Shown here: in pieces, positions 35,393 through 44,886 of the stretch
Position numbering within the stretch: position 1 is the stretch's first letter
Layout of the letters: every line of letters begins with the position of its first letter
Origin: DASQPR01 sp963727415
GTDB lineage: Bacteria; Actinomycetota; Actinomycetes; Mycobacteriales; Micromonosporaceae
DNA: 64,000 nt
Assembly: GCA_963727415.1 (NCBI GenBank)
Contig: CAVSGF010000010.1
Location: forward strand, 372,001-436,000
Reading direction: 5' to 3'
Translations under genes and position numbers: made by a program
Notes under the pieces: model-generated
What the model was told of the DNA's origin: nothing
Database searches by the model: none
The model's input: the letters and a program-made list of their open reading frames with translations, nothing else

Positions 35393-37192
35393 TCAGGTGG
35401 CGAGCGTGACGGCCATCGGCGCGTGACTGGTCTCCAGCACCTTGCCGCCACCGAGATACATGTGCACGCCACACGGCAGGCACGGGTCGAAGCTGCGGAC
35501 CGCCCGCATGATGTCGATGCCCTTGAAGCGGTCCGGCGGATTCTCCTCGAAGATCGGTGTGTTCTGCACCGCGTCCTCGTACGGTCCGGGCGTCCCGTAC
35601 ACGTCACGCACGCTGCCGTTCCACGGCGTCGGCGGGTACGGGTGGTAGTTGGCGATCTTGCCGTCGCGGACCACCATGTGGTGTGACAGCACACCGCGAA
35701 CCGCCTCGGTGAAGCCGCAGCTGACCGCCTCGTTCGGCACCGAGAACGGCTCCCAGGTCTTGGTGTTCCCGGCGCGTACCTCGGCCAGCGCCTGCTCGAC
35801 GAAGTGCAGCGCGCAGGCGGCGGCGTACGCCTGGAAATAGGTTCGGGCCCGGTTACGCTCGATCGCGTTGCTCCACTTCGGGATCTTCCACTCGAACGTG
35901 ACTTCCGGCTTCGACATGGTCTTCGGCAGGTTGATCAGCACGCTACGGCCGGTCGACTTGACGTACCCGAAGTCGACGAGCTGGCCGAGAGCCGTCGCCC
36001 ACAGCCGGGCGATCGGGCCACCGCCGGTGTCCAGCGCCAGGTGATCCTTGCCGTCGAACCAGCGCGGCGACATGGTCCAGCTGTACGCGTTGTCGAAGTC
36101 GCGCTTGGCCGGCTTGGGAATGGTGTGCTGGTTCCACGGGTGACGCGGGTCGACCTCGTTGCCCAGCGGATCGCGGGGCACGAACAATTCCTTGCCCACC
36201 CAATCCTCGTAGTAGGAGTGGCCGAGCAGGATCCGGATGCCGAGGTTGATGTCGACCAGGCTGTTGGTGACCAGCTTGCCGTCGACCACGACCCCCGGGC
36301 TGACGAACATCTTGCGGCCCCAGTCGGCCATGTTCTCGTAGGTGAAGTCGCAGTACTCGGGGTTGTTCAGGCTGCCCCAGCAGCCCAGCAGTATGCGCCG
36401 CTGCCCGACCTTCTCGTAGCCGGGAAGCGCCTCGTAGAAGAAGTCGAACAGGTCGTCGTGCATCGGCACGACCCGCTTCATGAACTCCACGTAGCGCATC
36501 AGCCGGGTCAGGTAGTCGGTGAACAGCTGGATGGTGGCGACCGTGCCGACCCCGCCCGGGTAGAGCGTCGACGGATGCACGTGCCGGCCTTCCATCAGGC
36601 AGAACATCTCCCGCGTGTACCGGCTGACCTGCAGCGCCTCGCGATAGAACTCGCCCTCCAGCGGGTTCAGCGCGCGCATGATGTCGCCGATCGTGCGATA
36701 TCCGTGGGCGGCCGCGTTCGGCGCCTCGGTGCTGTTGGCACGCTCCAGCACGCCCGGGTTGGTCTCCTTGACCATCCGCTCGCAGTAGTCGACGCCGACC
36801 AGGTTCTCCTGGAAGATGTTGTGGTCGAACATGTACTCGGCGGCCTCGCCCAGGTTGATGATCCATTCGCCGAGGTGCGGCGGGCGCACCCCGTAGGCCA
36901 TGTTCTGGTTGTAGACCGAGCACGTGGCATGGTTGTCACCGCAGATGCCGCAGATCCGGCTGGTGATGAAGTGGGCGTCGCGCGGATCCTTACCTTTCAT
37001 GAAGATGCTGTATCCGCGGAAGATCGACGACGTGCTATGGCACTCGACGACTTCCTTTTGCTTGAAGTCAATCTTCGTGTAGACACCGAGACTGCCGACG
37101 ATGCGGGTGATCGGGTCCCACGCCATCTCCACCACATCGGTACGGCTCCGGTCGGCGCCGGCCTTCGCCGGCTGTTCCTTCATCGTCGTCAT
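35393..37192 (-). CDS. hhyL: NiFe-hydrogenase large subunit, group 1h (high-affinity)
   Basis: The product is 599 residues. The bimetallic site is formed by the L1 motif TSRICGICGDNHATCS (about residues 78-93) and the L2 motif DPCLPCGVH near the C-terminus. A 22-residue extension after that His (MYLGGGKVLETSHAPMAVTL...) is the segment removed by the maturation protease. GEAAEYMFDHNIFQENLVGV matches the Hhy enzymes of mycobacteria and streptomycetes that oxidise atmospheric H2 during starvation. It follows the small-subunit gene by 7 bp. The membrane acceptor is not evident from the window. Confidence 0.96.
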   Translation of the reverse strand: MTTMKEQPAKAGADRSRTDVVEMAWDPITRIVGSLGVYTKIDFKQKEVVECHSTSSIFRGYSIFMKGKDPRDAHFITSRICGICGDNHATCSVYNQNMAYGVRPPHLGEWIINLGEAAEYMFDHNIFQENLVGVDYCERMVKETNPGVLERANSTEAPNAAAHGYRTIGDIMRALNPLEGEFYREALQVSRYTREMFCLMEGRHVHPSTLYPGGVGTVATIQLFTDYLTRLMRYVEFMKRVVPMHDDLFDFFYEALPGYEKVGQRRILLGCWGSLNNPEYCDFTYENMADWGRKMFVSPGVVVDGKLVTNSLVDINLGIRILLGHSYYEDWVGKELFVPRDPLGNEVDPRHPWNQHTIPKPAKRDFDNAYSWTMSPRWFDGKDHLALDTGGGPIARLWATALGQLVDFGYVKSTGRSVLINLPKTMSKPEVTFEWKIPKWSNAIERNRARTYFQAYAAACALHFVEQALAEVRAGNTKTWEPFSVPNEAVSCGFTEAVRGVLSHHMVVRDGKIANYHPYPPTPWNGSVRDVYGTPGPYEDAVQNTPIFEENPPDRFKGIDIMRAVRSFDPCLPCGVHMYLGGGKVLETSHAPMAVTLAT

Positions 37193-37199
37193 CTGAAGA

Positions 37200-38279
<1,080 letters not shown>

Positions 38280-38288
38280 CGCGCCCAC

Positions 38289-38840
38289 CTCCTCGGGTTC
38301 TGCGCTCTGCGCAGCGTCTCGCGCGCGATCCGCCAGCGGACCGAACGCTCGGATAAGTCATTCAGCGGCGGCGCCGACCATTCGGCAAAACGATTGATCA
38401 GCCAACCACAAATCGCCGGCAAATCGCGCCCGCCGCCGTTTCCAGGGAGCCTATACCAGCCACGAAGAACCGGCGCCCTTGCAGCGCATTAGGTGCCAGA
38501 TATTTGCATCGCACGCGCGCGTCTACCCTCAACGAATGGACGACGTGCCCCTTGTCTACCTAGTGTAATGCGCACTAACGACATCGAGACGGCTGGCGTT
38601 GAGGTCCTGACATGAACCTTTCCAGCCCGCCCGTCCTCAATTCCTGGAATCCGGGAATTCATCCGCGACTGCGTCGCTAATTCGGCGAATAGCGGCGCCT
38701 ACAATGGCGTGATAAACGCACAGGTGACGCATGCTCTGCTGGATGTCGCACCGACCAGGGCAATTCTTGAATCCTGCCGCATCTTCACCGATCGCCGGGA
38801 AATCGATGTGCTCCGGACACGCGGGACCGCGCCGAGCGAC
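38289..38840. promoter_or_regulatory. Promoter region of the hydrogenase operon with candidate operators
   Basis: This 552-bp stretch separates hhyS from a divergent HTH gene and has lower GC than its surroundings. It holds the inverted repeat TAGTGTAATGCGCACTA (38561-38577), which overlaps a minus-strand TACACT resembling a -10 box, and a second dyad aattcc...ggaatt near 38639-38659. One of these may be the operator for hydrogenase control. These are visual calls only; no regulator is assigned. Confidence 0.4.
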
Positions 38841-39106
38841 GTGACCGACCCCGACCCGCCGTTCGCCGACTGGATCGCCCGGATGATGCGCCGCGACGGG
38901 CTCACCGCCCAGGCCGCCGCCGCGCGGCTGGGCGTGCCGGCCAAGACGGTGAACCGCTGGGTGGCCGGCATTACCGAGCCGCGGGTGCGGGAACCGCGCC
39001 GGATCAGAGCCGTCTTCGTGAGTTGCCATCCGCGCCTGGTGACGCCGATGAGGCCGGTGAGCCGACCGCGGTGGGCGGCCCCGGCGTGGCACGTTTACCC
39101 CGGTAG
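38841..39106 (+). pseudogene. HTH-domain regulator-like gene, one frameshift
   Basis: From GTG 38841 the frame reads TDPDPPFADWIARMMRRDGL, then TAQAAAARLGVPAKTVNRWV and EPRVREPRRIRAVF, an XRE-like helix-turn-helix of the short type seen beside actinobacterial hydrogenases. The frame then drifts into an open but meaningless reading that runs on to 40001. A single lost G near 39016 (ttcggtgag to ttcgtgag) would give VFGELPSAPGDADEAGEP and a stop at 39104-39106, making a protein of about 88 residues. It is divergent from hhyS, so it may be its regulator. The frameshift could be real or a sequence error. Confidence 0.6.
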
Positions 39107-39129
39107 GGCGCGGCTCCTACGTTGGACTC

Positions 39130-39729
39130 GTGTCCGCTGGATCGATCCCCGTACCGGCCGGCCGCGTCCGGATCGGGCCGGAGTGCGGCCGGCTGACCGT
39201 GTTCACCGCGAGGGGCGGTGCCGCGGCGCGCCTGGGCCACGATCTGGCCATCGACGTGTCCCGCTGGTCCGGCGACCTGGTTATGCCCGCGGACTCGGCA
39301 AGCGCCGGCACCGGTGCGGTCGACCTGGAGGCGCTCGCGCTGCGCGTGTCAGTGGATCTGACCTCGCTGACGGTGCGCGACGGTACCGGCGGGGCGCTGC
39401 CGCTCACCGATCAGGACAAGCGGGAGATCGATGCCACCATCGCACGGTTGCTGGGTCCCGCGGGGACCGCGACCTTCGAGTCGACGGCGGCACAGCCCCA
39501 CGGCGACGGTGTCCGGTTCGACGCGACGCTGGAGATTGGCCGGGTACGGCAGGCGGTAGGGCTAGTCGTCACGCCGGCCGGCGGCGCCCGATTCCACGGG
39601 GAGTCGTCGCTGCGTCAATCGGCGTTTGGGATCAAACCCTATTCGGCCATGTTCGGCGCCCTGCGCATCCGCGACGAGGTGACCGTACGCGCCGATGTGG
39701 ATCTGGCACGCGCCGGAGCGATCCGGTGA
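39130..39729 (+). CDS. YceI-like lipocalin-fold protein
   Basis: This 199-residue protein has the YceI beta-barrel pattern: LTVFTARGGAAARLGHDLAI, where YceI proteins keep a His in the same strand, followed by VDLTSLTVRDG, TFESTAAQPHGDGVRFDATL and GESSLRQSAFGIKPYSAMFG near the C-terminus. The family binds isoprenoid-like or amphipathic ligands. There is no signal peptide, so it is probably cytoplasmic. Its TGA overlaps the next GTG start (39726-39729). Confidence 0.85.
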   Translation: MSAGSIPVPAGRVRIGPECGRLTVFTARGGAAARLGHDLAIDVSRWSGDLVMPADSASAGTGAVDLEALALRVSVDLTSLTVRDGTGGALPLTDQDKREIDATIARLLGPAGTATFESTAAQPHGDGVRFDATLEIGRVRQAVGLVVTPAGGARFHGESSLRQSAFGIKPYSAMFGALRIRDEVTVRADVDLARAGAIR

Positions 39730-40001
39730 AGTTCCTGGTCCTGTGGCGCATCGAGCTGTCGCTGCTATCCCGCCACATGGCCGCGGCGATCGCCCGGATG
39801 CCGGAGTACGCGCGGCCGCTGGAGCGTACCGGCAAGATCGTGGCTCGCTACCACCTGGTCGGCGCGCATGGCGGCGCCTGGATCTACGACGTCGACTCGA
39901 ACGAGGAATTGGAACGCCTGCTCGGCTCGGCGCCGGTGTACAACTACGCCCGCTACGAGGTGCACGCCCTGGCCGAGATGCTGGGCGAGCCGGAGGGCTG
40001 A
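39726..40001 (+). CDS. Muconolactone-isomerase-like small protein
   Basis: The product is 91 residues with a ferredoxin-like alpha-beta pattern (KFLVLWRIELSLLSRHMAAAI, GGAWIYDVDSNEELERLLGS, YEVHALAEM), as in the muconolactone delta-isomerase/YciI-like group. Translation is coupled to the YceI gene through GTGA. No catabolic pathway genes are near, so the enzymatic role is open. Confidence 0.75.
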   Translation: MKFLVLWRIELSLLSRHMAAAIARMPEYARPLERTGKIVARYHLVGAHGGAWIYDVDSNEELERLLGSAPVYNYARYEVHALAEMLGEPEG

Positions 40002-40142
40002 ATTAGCCACCAAATCGGGCAGATCGATTGCGAGATTCGTGGACTCGGCGAAAACTCTGGGCATAGCAGACATATCTGTCCGGGCCAACGGTCGGTACTG
40101 TCCGTCACCGCTGGACGGCGCCGCATGCCAAGGGGTGATCGC

Positions 40143-40574
40143 GTGAGCAGAGCGGCGCGGGAAGCGGTCGCGGAGCGTCATTGGACCTGCGGCCGACGGC
40201 TCCGGGAGCGGCGGCACGCCCTCGGCTTGACGCAGGCGGACGTGGTCGCCCGCATCTCTCCGGGGACCGGGCTGACCAACCGCGCCCTGTCCACCATGGA
40301 AAACGGCCGTCAGCTCGACGTCGGCATGCTGCCGGAACTGGCCGCCGCCCTCGATTGCTCAACCACGTACCTGCTCGGCCTGACCGATGACCCGCACGCC
40401 TGGGCACCCGGCGATACCGCCACGCCGGGTCCTGCCCAGCCGCCGCGCGGCGACGGCCCGATCCCGCCCACGACCGCCCCGGAGGCGGCCGGCGAGCCAT
40501 TTCGGGAACCCGGTCGCCACAACTGGATCCTCGGCCCCGACGTTCCACTCGGACCGGTTCCGCCGACCGGATAG
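40143..40574 (+). CDS. XRE-family transcriptional regulator
   Basis: The product is 143 residues. The N-terminal HTH (CGRRLRERRHALGLTQADVV, GLTNRALSTMENGRQLDVGM, about residues 15-75) is followed by a Pro/Gly-rich, probably disordered tail. GTG 40143 has aagggg 8 nt upstream; the ATG at 40125 overlaps that site. It is 64 bp before the ABC importer genes and might regulate them. Ligand is unknown. Confidence 0.82.
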   Translation: MSRAAREAVAERHWTCGRRLRERRHALGLTQADVVARISPGTGLTNRALSTMENGRQLDVGMLPELAAALDCSTTYLLGLTDDPHAWAPGDTATPGPAQPPRGDGPIPPTTAPEAAGEPFREPGRHNWILGPDVPLGPVPPTG

Positions 40575-40638
40575 ATCCGCGACTCAACCGCCCCCGCACA
40601 CCGACTCACTCGCTCCGCATAAACGTGAGGAGGCCGCG

Positions 40639-41718
40639 ATGCGGCTGATCCGGGTTCCACTGATCCAGCCATCACGTGTGATCCAGCCATCACGTGTGAT
40701 CCAGCCATCACCTGCCGTCGCTGGCCGCCGCCGGGCGCTCCGCGCCATCACCCTGGCGACCCTCCTGGCCGTCCTCGCCGCTTGCGGAGGCACCGCCGGC
40801 GGCTATGGCAGTCGAAGCGATGGTGAGTCGCTGACCCTCTATACATCGGTCACCCAGAACACGGTGGACGCGGTTGTCGCGGGGTTCAAGGCCGCCCATC
40901 CGGGCACCACAGTCGATGTCTTCCGGGCCACCACCGGGCAGATGAACGCCCGGATCGCCGCCGACCGGCGATCGGGCGGGTTGCGCGCCGACGTGATCTG
41001 GGGGACCGATCCGCTGTCCATGCAGTCCTACGCCGATCAGGGCCTGCTCGCCCGCTGGCCGGCACCGGGCATTCCCAACGTCCCTGACTCGCTCAAGACC
41101 AGCGACTTCTGGGGGACCCGCATCCTGTACATCGTGATGGTCGGGCACAGCGGCCTGTCCCCCGCGCCGGCCCGGTGGGCCGATCTCACCAAACCGGAGT
41201 TCCGGGGCAAGGTGGCGCTGCCCGACCCAGCCGCCGCCGGGAGCGCGTTCGCGGCGCTCGGCTACTTCGGTCAGAGCCCGGCCTTCGGCCTCGACTTCTA
41301 CCGATCGCTGCGAAGCAACGGGGCCAGGCAGGTGAGCACGATCCCGGAGGTGGTCACCGACGTCGCCCAGGGTCGCTATCAGGTCGGCATCACCCTGGAC
41401 TCGCAGGCGCGAGCCGCCATCGGAAAGGGGTCACCGGTCACCATGATCTGGCCGGCCGACGGCGCGATCGCGCTCTATAGCCCGATCGCCCAGACGGCGA
41501 AGGCACCGCACGCCACGGCGGCCACCGACTGGTTGCGCTATGTCCTGTCGCCGGACGGGCAGCGCCGGATCGCCGGCACCGGCTGGCAGCCGGTACTACC
41601 AGCCGTCGACGGGCCGCCGCGACCGGCCGGTGCCACGTCGGTCTCGCCCGACTGGACCGCGCTGTTCGGCCACCAACGCGACCTGCTGCAGGCGTACCAG
41701 CAGATCTTCGGCAGATGA
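40639..41718 (+). CDS. ABC transporter solute-binding lipoprotein (Fe3+/phosphonate type)
   Basis: The product is 359 residues. The signal peptide has an unusual N-terminal extension built from repeated IQPSRV units, then LATLLAVLAACGG with the lipobox Cys near residue 50. The mature part (LTLYTSVTQNTVDAVVAGFK, GLRADVIWGTDPLSMQSYAD, VALPDPAAAGSAFAALGYFG) matches family-1 binding proteins for ferric iron, 2-aminoethylphosphonate or similar. Ribosome site gaggagg precedes ATG 40639. Its stop overlaps the permease start (ATGA). Confidence 0.9.
   Translation: MRLIRVPLIQPSRVIQPSRVIQPSPAVAGRRRALRAITLATLLAVLAACGGTAGGYGSRSDGESLTLYTSVTQNTVDAVVAGFKAAHPGTTVDVFRATTGQMNARIAADRRSGGLRADVIWGTDPLSMQSYADQGLLARWPAPGIPNVPDSLKTSDFWGTRILYIVMVGHSGLSPAPARWADLTKPEFRGKVALPDPAAAGSAFAALGYFGQSPAFGLDFYRSLRSNGARQVSTIPEVVTDVAQGRYQVGITLDSQARAAIGKGSPVTMIWPADGAIALYSPIAQTAKAPHATAATDWLRYVLSPDGQRRIAGTGWQPVLPAVDGPPRPAGATSVSPDWTALFGHQRDLLQAYQQIFGR
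40663..40716. repeat. 18-bp tandem repeat in the signal-peptide region
   Basis: Two perfect units of atccagccatcacgtgtg and a diverged third encode IQPSRV repeats ahead of the hydrophobic core of the binding-protein signal peptide. The period keeps the frame. Confidence 0.88.
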
Positions 41719-43469
41719 CCACGGCGGACCCGGATGCCGCGATCCGGCGACCGGGCTCGATGGCCCGCGCCCCGGCGCGCGCCGCGCTGATCACCGCTGC
41801 CGTCGTGCTGCTGGTCGCGCTCGTCGCCGCCCCGATCGCGGAACTGACCCGTGCGGCACTCGCCTCGGGCGTGCCCGGCATCGCCGCTACCTTCGCCCGA
41901 CCGGGTACGTCCGGCGCCATTGGTCACTCACTCGCGGTCGCCGCCATCGTCACCGTCGCCTCGCTGGTGCTGGCCACGGCGTTCGCGCTCCGGGTCGAGC
42001 GATGCCGTCCCGGGATGCGTGGCGTGCTCCGGGTGACGCTGGCGGCGCCGCTGCTGATCCCGGAGTTCGTGCTGGGCTTCGCGTGGGCGCAGGCGTACGG
42101 TCCGGCCGCGCTCGGCGATCAGGTGGCCGGGTTCTCGCTGCCCGGCCTGTACGGGCCGGCGGGCATCGTCGTGGTATTGACCGCGCATGCCATGCCGCTG
42201 GCATATCTGGTGCTCACCGCGGCGGTCGCGGCCCGGGCCGACCCGGATGCCGAGCGCGCCGCGCGGATCTGCGGCGCCGGCCGGTGGACCACGTTGCGGA
42301 CGGTGACCCTGCCGATCCTGCGAGTACCCCTAGTCGCCGCGGGGGTGCTCGTCTTCGTATCCGCGATGGGTAGCTTCGCGGTGCCGTCAGTGCTCGGCAC
42401 CCCGGCCGGCTACGCCACCATGTCCACGCTGGTCTACCAGGATCTGAACCTGGCCGCGGACCCGGCCGCCTTCAGCGACGTGACGGTGCTCGCACTGACC
42501 ATGGCGGTGCTGGCGCTCGCGGCCGCCGGGGGCGCGGACGCCGCGACCGGCTCACGGCGTGCGGCTGGTAGCGGGCCGGGCGGCGTGGCCCCGGCACCCC
42601 GTTCATCGGCCGGGATCGCGGTCACCACCGGCCTCTACACATTCGCCGCCGTCGGAGTGCCCGTGGCGGCGCTGGCCCTGACCGCGCTGACCCGGGCGCC
42701 GGGCCTGCCGCCGACCCCGGCGAACTGGACCGCCAGCCACTTCTCCACCGGCCTGACCGGCCCGGCCTTGGTCGCACTCCGCCACACCCTGGTGCTCGCG
42801 GGCGCCGCCGCGATCGTGGTGCCGGTGATCGGAATGCTGGTCGCCGTGGTTCGCCGGCGCACCGGTGGCCGTGCCGTTGCCATCGCGGTAACACTGGCGT
42901 TCGCGGTGCCCGGGTCGGCGCTGGCAGTCGGCACGATGATCGCGTACGGGCGGTGGCTGACCGGGTCGGCGGCCATCATCCTGATCGCGTACCTGGCCAA
43001 GTTCTGGGCGCTCGGGCACCGGCCGATCGAAGCCGGCCTGGACCGCATCCCGCCGGACGCCACTCGCGCCGCCCGGATCAGCGGCGCCCGCCCGGCGGCC
43101 GCGTTCGGTACCGTAGTGGTGCCGATGCTCGGCCCGGCGTTCATCGCGGCGCTCGGCATCACCTTCCTGTTCGCCTCGCATGAGCTGACCATGTCGACGA
43201 TCCTGTACGGGCCTGGCAGCCAGACACTCGCCGTAGTGATCGCGAATCAGCGGGACCTCGGCGACGTCGGATCCACCGCGGCGCTCGCCGTGATCCTGAT
43301 GGTGCCCGCGGTGTTCGCGGGTCCGTTGATCGCGCTGGCTTGGCGGCTAAGCCGGCCGCGCTCGCGGTACGCCCGCCAACGACCGGCCGGCTACCCCGCT
43401 TCCGGATCCGGTCCGGCCCGGCCTTACGCCGCCACCGGTGCCGGCGCGACCACGGCCGGGCCGTCATGA
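41715..43469 (+). CDS. ABC transporter permease, two fused membrane domains
   Basis: This 584-residue protein has about 12 TM helices, formed by duplication of a six-helix permease unit as in FbpB/ThiP-type importers. EAA-loop-like segments occur in each half: AERAARICGAGRWTTLRTVT (about 178-197) and ATRAARISGARPAAAFGTVV (about 446-465). It sits between the binding protein and the ATPase with 4-bp overlaps on both sides, so stoichiometry is probably one binding protein, one fused permease and two ATPase copies. Substrate is Fe3+ or a phosphonate/polyamine-like solute by family. Confidence 0.9.
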   Translation: MTTADPDAAIRRPGSMARAPARAALITAAVVLLVALVAAPIAELTRAALASGVPGIAATFARPGTSGAIGHSLAVAAIVTVASLVLATAFALRVERCRPGMRGVLRVTLAAPLLIPEFVLGFAWAQAYGPAALGDQVAGFSLPGLYGPAGIVVVLTAHAMPLAYLVLTAAVAARADPDAERAARICGAGRWTTLRTVTLPILRVPLVAAGVLVFVSAMGSFAVPSVLGTPAGYATMSTLVYQDLNLAADPAAFSDVTVLALTMAVLALAAAGGADAATGSRRAAGSGPGGVAPAPRSSAGIAVTTGLYTFAAVGVPVAALALTALTRAPGLPPTPANWTASHFSTGLTGPALVALRHTLVLAGAAAIVVPVIGMLVAVVRRRTGGRAVAIAVTLAFAVPGSALAVGTMIAYGRWLTGSAAIILIAYLAKFWALGHRPIEAGLDRIPPDATRAARISGARPAAAFGTVVVPMLGPAFIAALGITFLFASHELTMSTILYGPGSQTLAVVIANQRDLGDVGSTAALAVILMVPAVFAGPLIALAWRLSRPRSRYARQRPAGYPASGSGPARPYAATGAGATTAGPS

Positions 43470-44572
43470 GGCAGCCGGACGCGCTCCGCTGTGTCGGGCT
43501 GGATCTCGGGTACGCCGGCGCCACCCCGGTGCTGCGTGGCGTGGAGATGGGTGTCGCGGCCGGCGAGGCGGTGGCGCTGCTCGGCCCGTCCGGATCAGGC
43601 AAGACCACGCTGCTGCACGCGGTCGCCGGGTTCGTTGCCCCGGCGGCGGGTGAGATCTGGCTCAGTGGCCGGCGCGTGTCGACCGCCCGTTCGAGCACGC
43701 CGCCGGAGCGGCGCCGGGTCGGGATGGTCTTCCAGCATTACGCGCTGTGGCCGCACATGCCGGCCGTGGACACGGTGGCGTACCCGATGCGGCGGCGCGG
43801 CATGCGCCGGACCGCCGCCCGCGCCCGCGCGCTCGACCTGCTCGACCGGGTCGGCATCGCGGCGCTGGCCGACCGCCGCCCGCACCAGCTTTCCGGCGGC
43901 GAGCAGCAGCGGGTTGGACTGGCGCGGGCGCTGGCCGGCGAGCCCGCGATCTACCTGTTCGACGAGCCCAGCGCTCACCTGGACGCCCACCTCCGCGCGT
44001 CGGTTCGCCAGGAACTGGACCGGCACCGCGCGGCCACCGGCGCGGCCGCCGTATACGCGACGCACGACACCACCGAGGCATTGTCGCTCGCGGACCAGGT
44101 CGCCGTCGTGCACGGAGGCCGCCTGGCCCAGATCGGAACCCCGGAGCAGGTGTACGCCGAGCCGGTGGACGCGACCGTCGCGGCACTCACCGGCACCTCT
44201 TCGGTACTGCGCGGCACCACACATCGCAACCCGGACGGGGCGATATCGCTGCGAATCGGCCCGATCGCCGCGATCGTCCCCGGCGCCGGACCGGCCGCGC
44301 CCGCGGCGGAATCGTTCCTGATACGCCCGGACTGGGCCAGCCTCGGTGGTGACCTGCCGGGCACCGTGACGGCGGTGGCCTTCCAGGGCCCGGCCAGTGA
44401 TTACCACCTCGATACGCCAGGTGGCGCCGTGGTGATCCGGGAGGCCGGCCCACCGCGCGCCCGGGTCGGCGAAGCGGCCGGCTGGACTCTTCATCGGTGC
44501 TGGCCCCTGCCGGCCGGTGCGCCAGCCGCCGTACCGGAGCCGTCTGGCCATCCGGTTCGCGCGCCGGCATAG
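43466..44572 (+). CDS. ABC transporter ATP-binding protein
   Basis: The product is 368 residues. Walker A GPSGSGKTT (about 43-51), Q-loop VFQHYALWP, signature LSGGEQQRVGLARAL, Walker B IYLFDEPSAHLD and switch His in YATHDTTEAL are all intact. The C-terminal 120 residues form a TOBE_2-like domain typical of FbpC/PotA-like importers. ATG 43466 overlaps the permease stop. It energises the adjacent importer. Confidence 0.94.
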   Translation: MRQPDALRCVGLDLGYAGATPVLRGVEMGVAAGEAVALLGPSGSGKTTLLHAVAGFVAPAAGEIWLSGRRVSTARSSTPPERRRVGMVFQHYALWPHMPAVDTVAYPMRRRGMRRTAARARALDLLDRVGIAALADRRPHQLSGGEQQRVGLARALAGEPAIYLFDEPSAHLDAHLRASVRQELDRHRAATGAAAVYATHDTTEALSLADQVAVVHGGRLAQIGTPEQVYAEPVDATVAALTGTSSVLRGTTHRNPDGAISLRIGPIAAIVPGAGPAAPAAESFLIRPDWASLGGDLPGTVTAVAFQGPASDYHLDTPGGAVVIREAGPPRARVGEAAGWTLHRCWPLPAGAPAAVPEPSGHPVRAPA

Positions 44573-44611
44573 GTCGGATGCGCTGGTCGGCCCGTCTTTC
44601 AGGCACATATG

Positions 44612-44642
44612 TTGGCGGAGCAGATACCCCCATGGGTATAGT
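44612..44642 (+). promoter_or_regulatory. Promoter with CsoR/CstR-like operator palindrome
   Basis: ATACCCCCATGGGTAT (44624-44639) is a dyad with ATACCC and GGGTAT arms, the form recognised by CsoR/RcnR/CstR-family repressors. It overlaps a likely -10 (tatagt, 44637-44642), with ttggcg (44612-44617) as a possible -35 at 19-bp spacing. Repression by a copper- or persulfide-sensing regulator is inferred; no csoR gene is in the window. Confidence 0.6.
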
Positions 44643-44647
44643 CGCGA

Positions 44648-44712
44648 AGTCCATCCCGACCAAAGTCCATCCCGACCAGAGTCAAGTCCCGAGCAAAGTC
44701 GATCCCGAACAG
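44648..44712. repeat. 16-bp tandem repeat in a 5' leader
   Basis: Four units of about 16 bp (agtccatcccgaccaa and variants) lie between the operator and the ribosome site of the 53-residue cysteine-rich protein. They would be in its untranslated leader. The units are degenerate, the first two nearly identical. Confidence 0.85.
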
Positions 44713-44724
44713 AGGAGCCCGTTC

Positions 44725-44886
44725 ATGTGCTACCCGATCACCTGCCACGCCTGCGGCAAGATCACCTACGACGGCTGCGGCATGCACGTTGAGGAGGTAA
44801 TGGCGAACGTGCCGGTCGAGCAGCAGTGCACCTGCGGCGGTGCTCCGGCCGGGAGCGACGCCGCCGCCGACCAGCTCTGGCGCTGA
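44725..44886 (+). CDS. 53-residue cysteine-rich small metalloprotein candidate
   Basis: The product begins MCYPITCHACGKITYDGCGM and has a second Cys cluster EQQCTCGG. Six Cys and one His within 40 residues look like a zinc-ribbon or copper-binding fold; similar MCYPxxCxxCGK small proteins are widespread in actinomycetes without known function. gaggag lies 8 nt before ATG 44725. The CsoR/CstR-like operator upstream suggests metal or sulfide stress control, so a role in metal buffering is plausible, by inference. Longer frames that read through the leader repeats are unlikely to be used. Confidence 0.75.
   Translation: MCYPITCHACGKITYDGCGMHVEEVMANVPVEQQCTCGGAPAGSDAAADQLWR

Noticed and set aside
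39107..40001. Continuation of the HTH frame through 40001
   Set aside because: It runs through the YceI gene as a shadow and only coincidentally shares the frame of the downstream isomerase-like gene, which has its own coupled GTG start at 39726.
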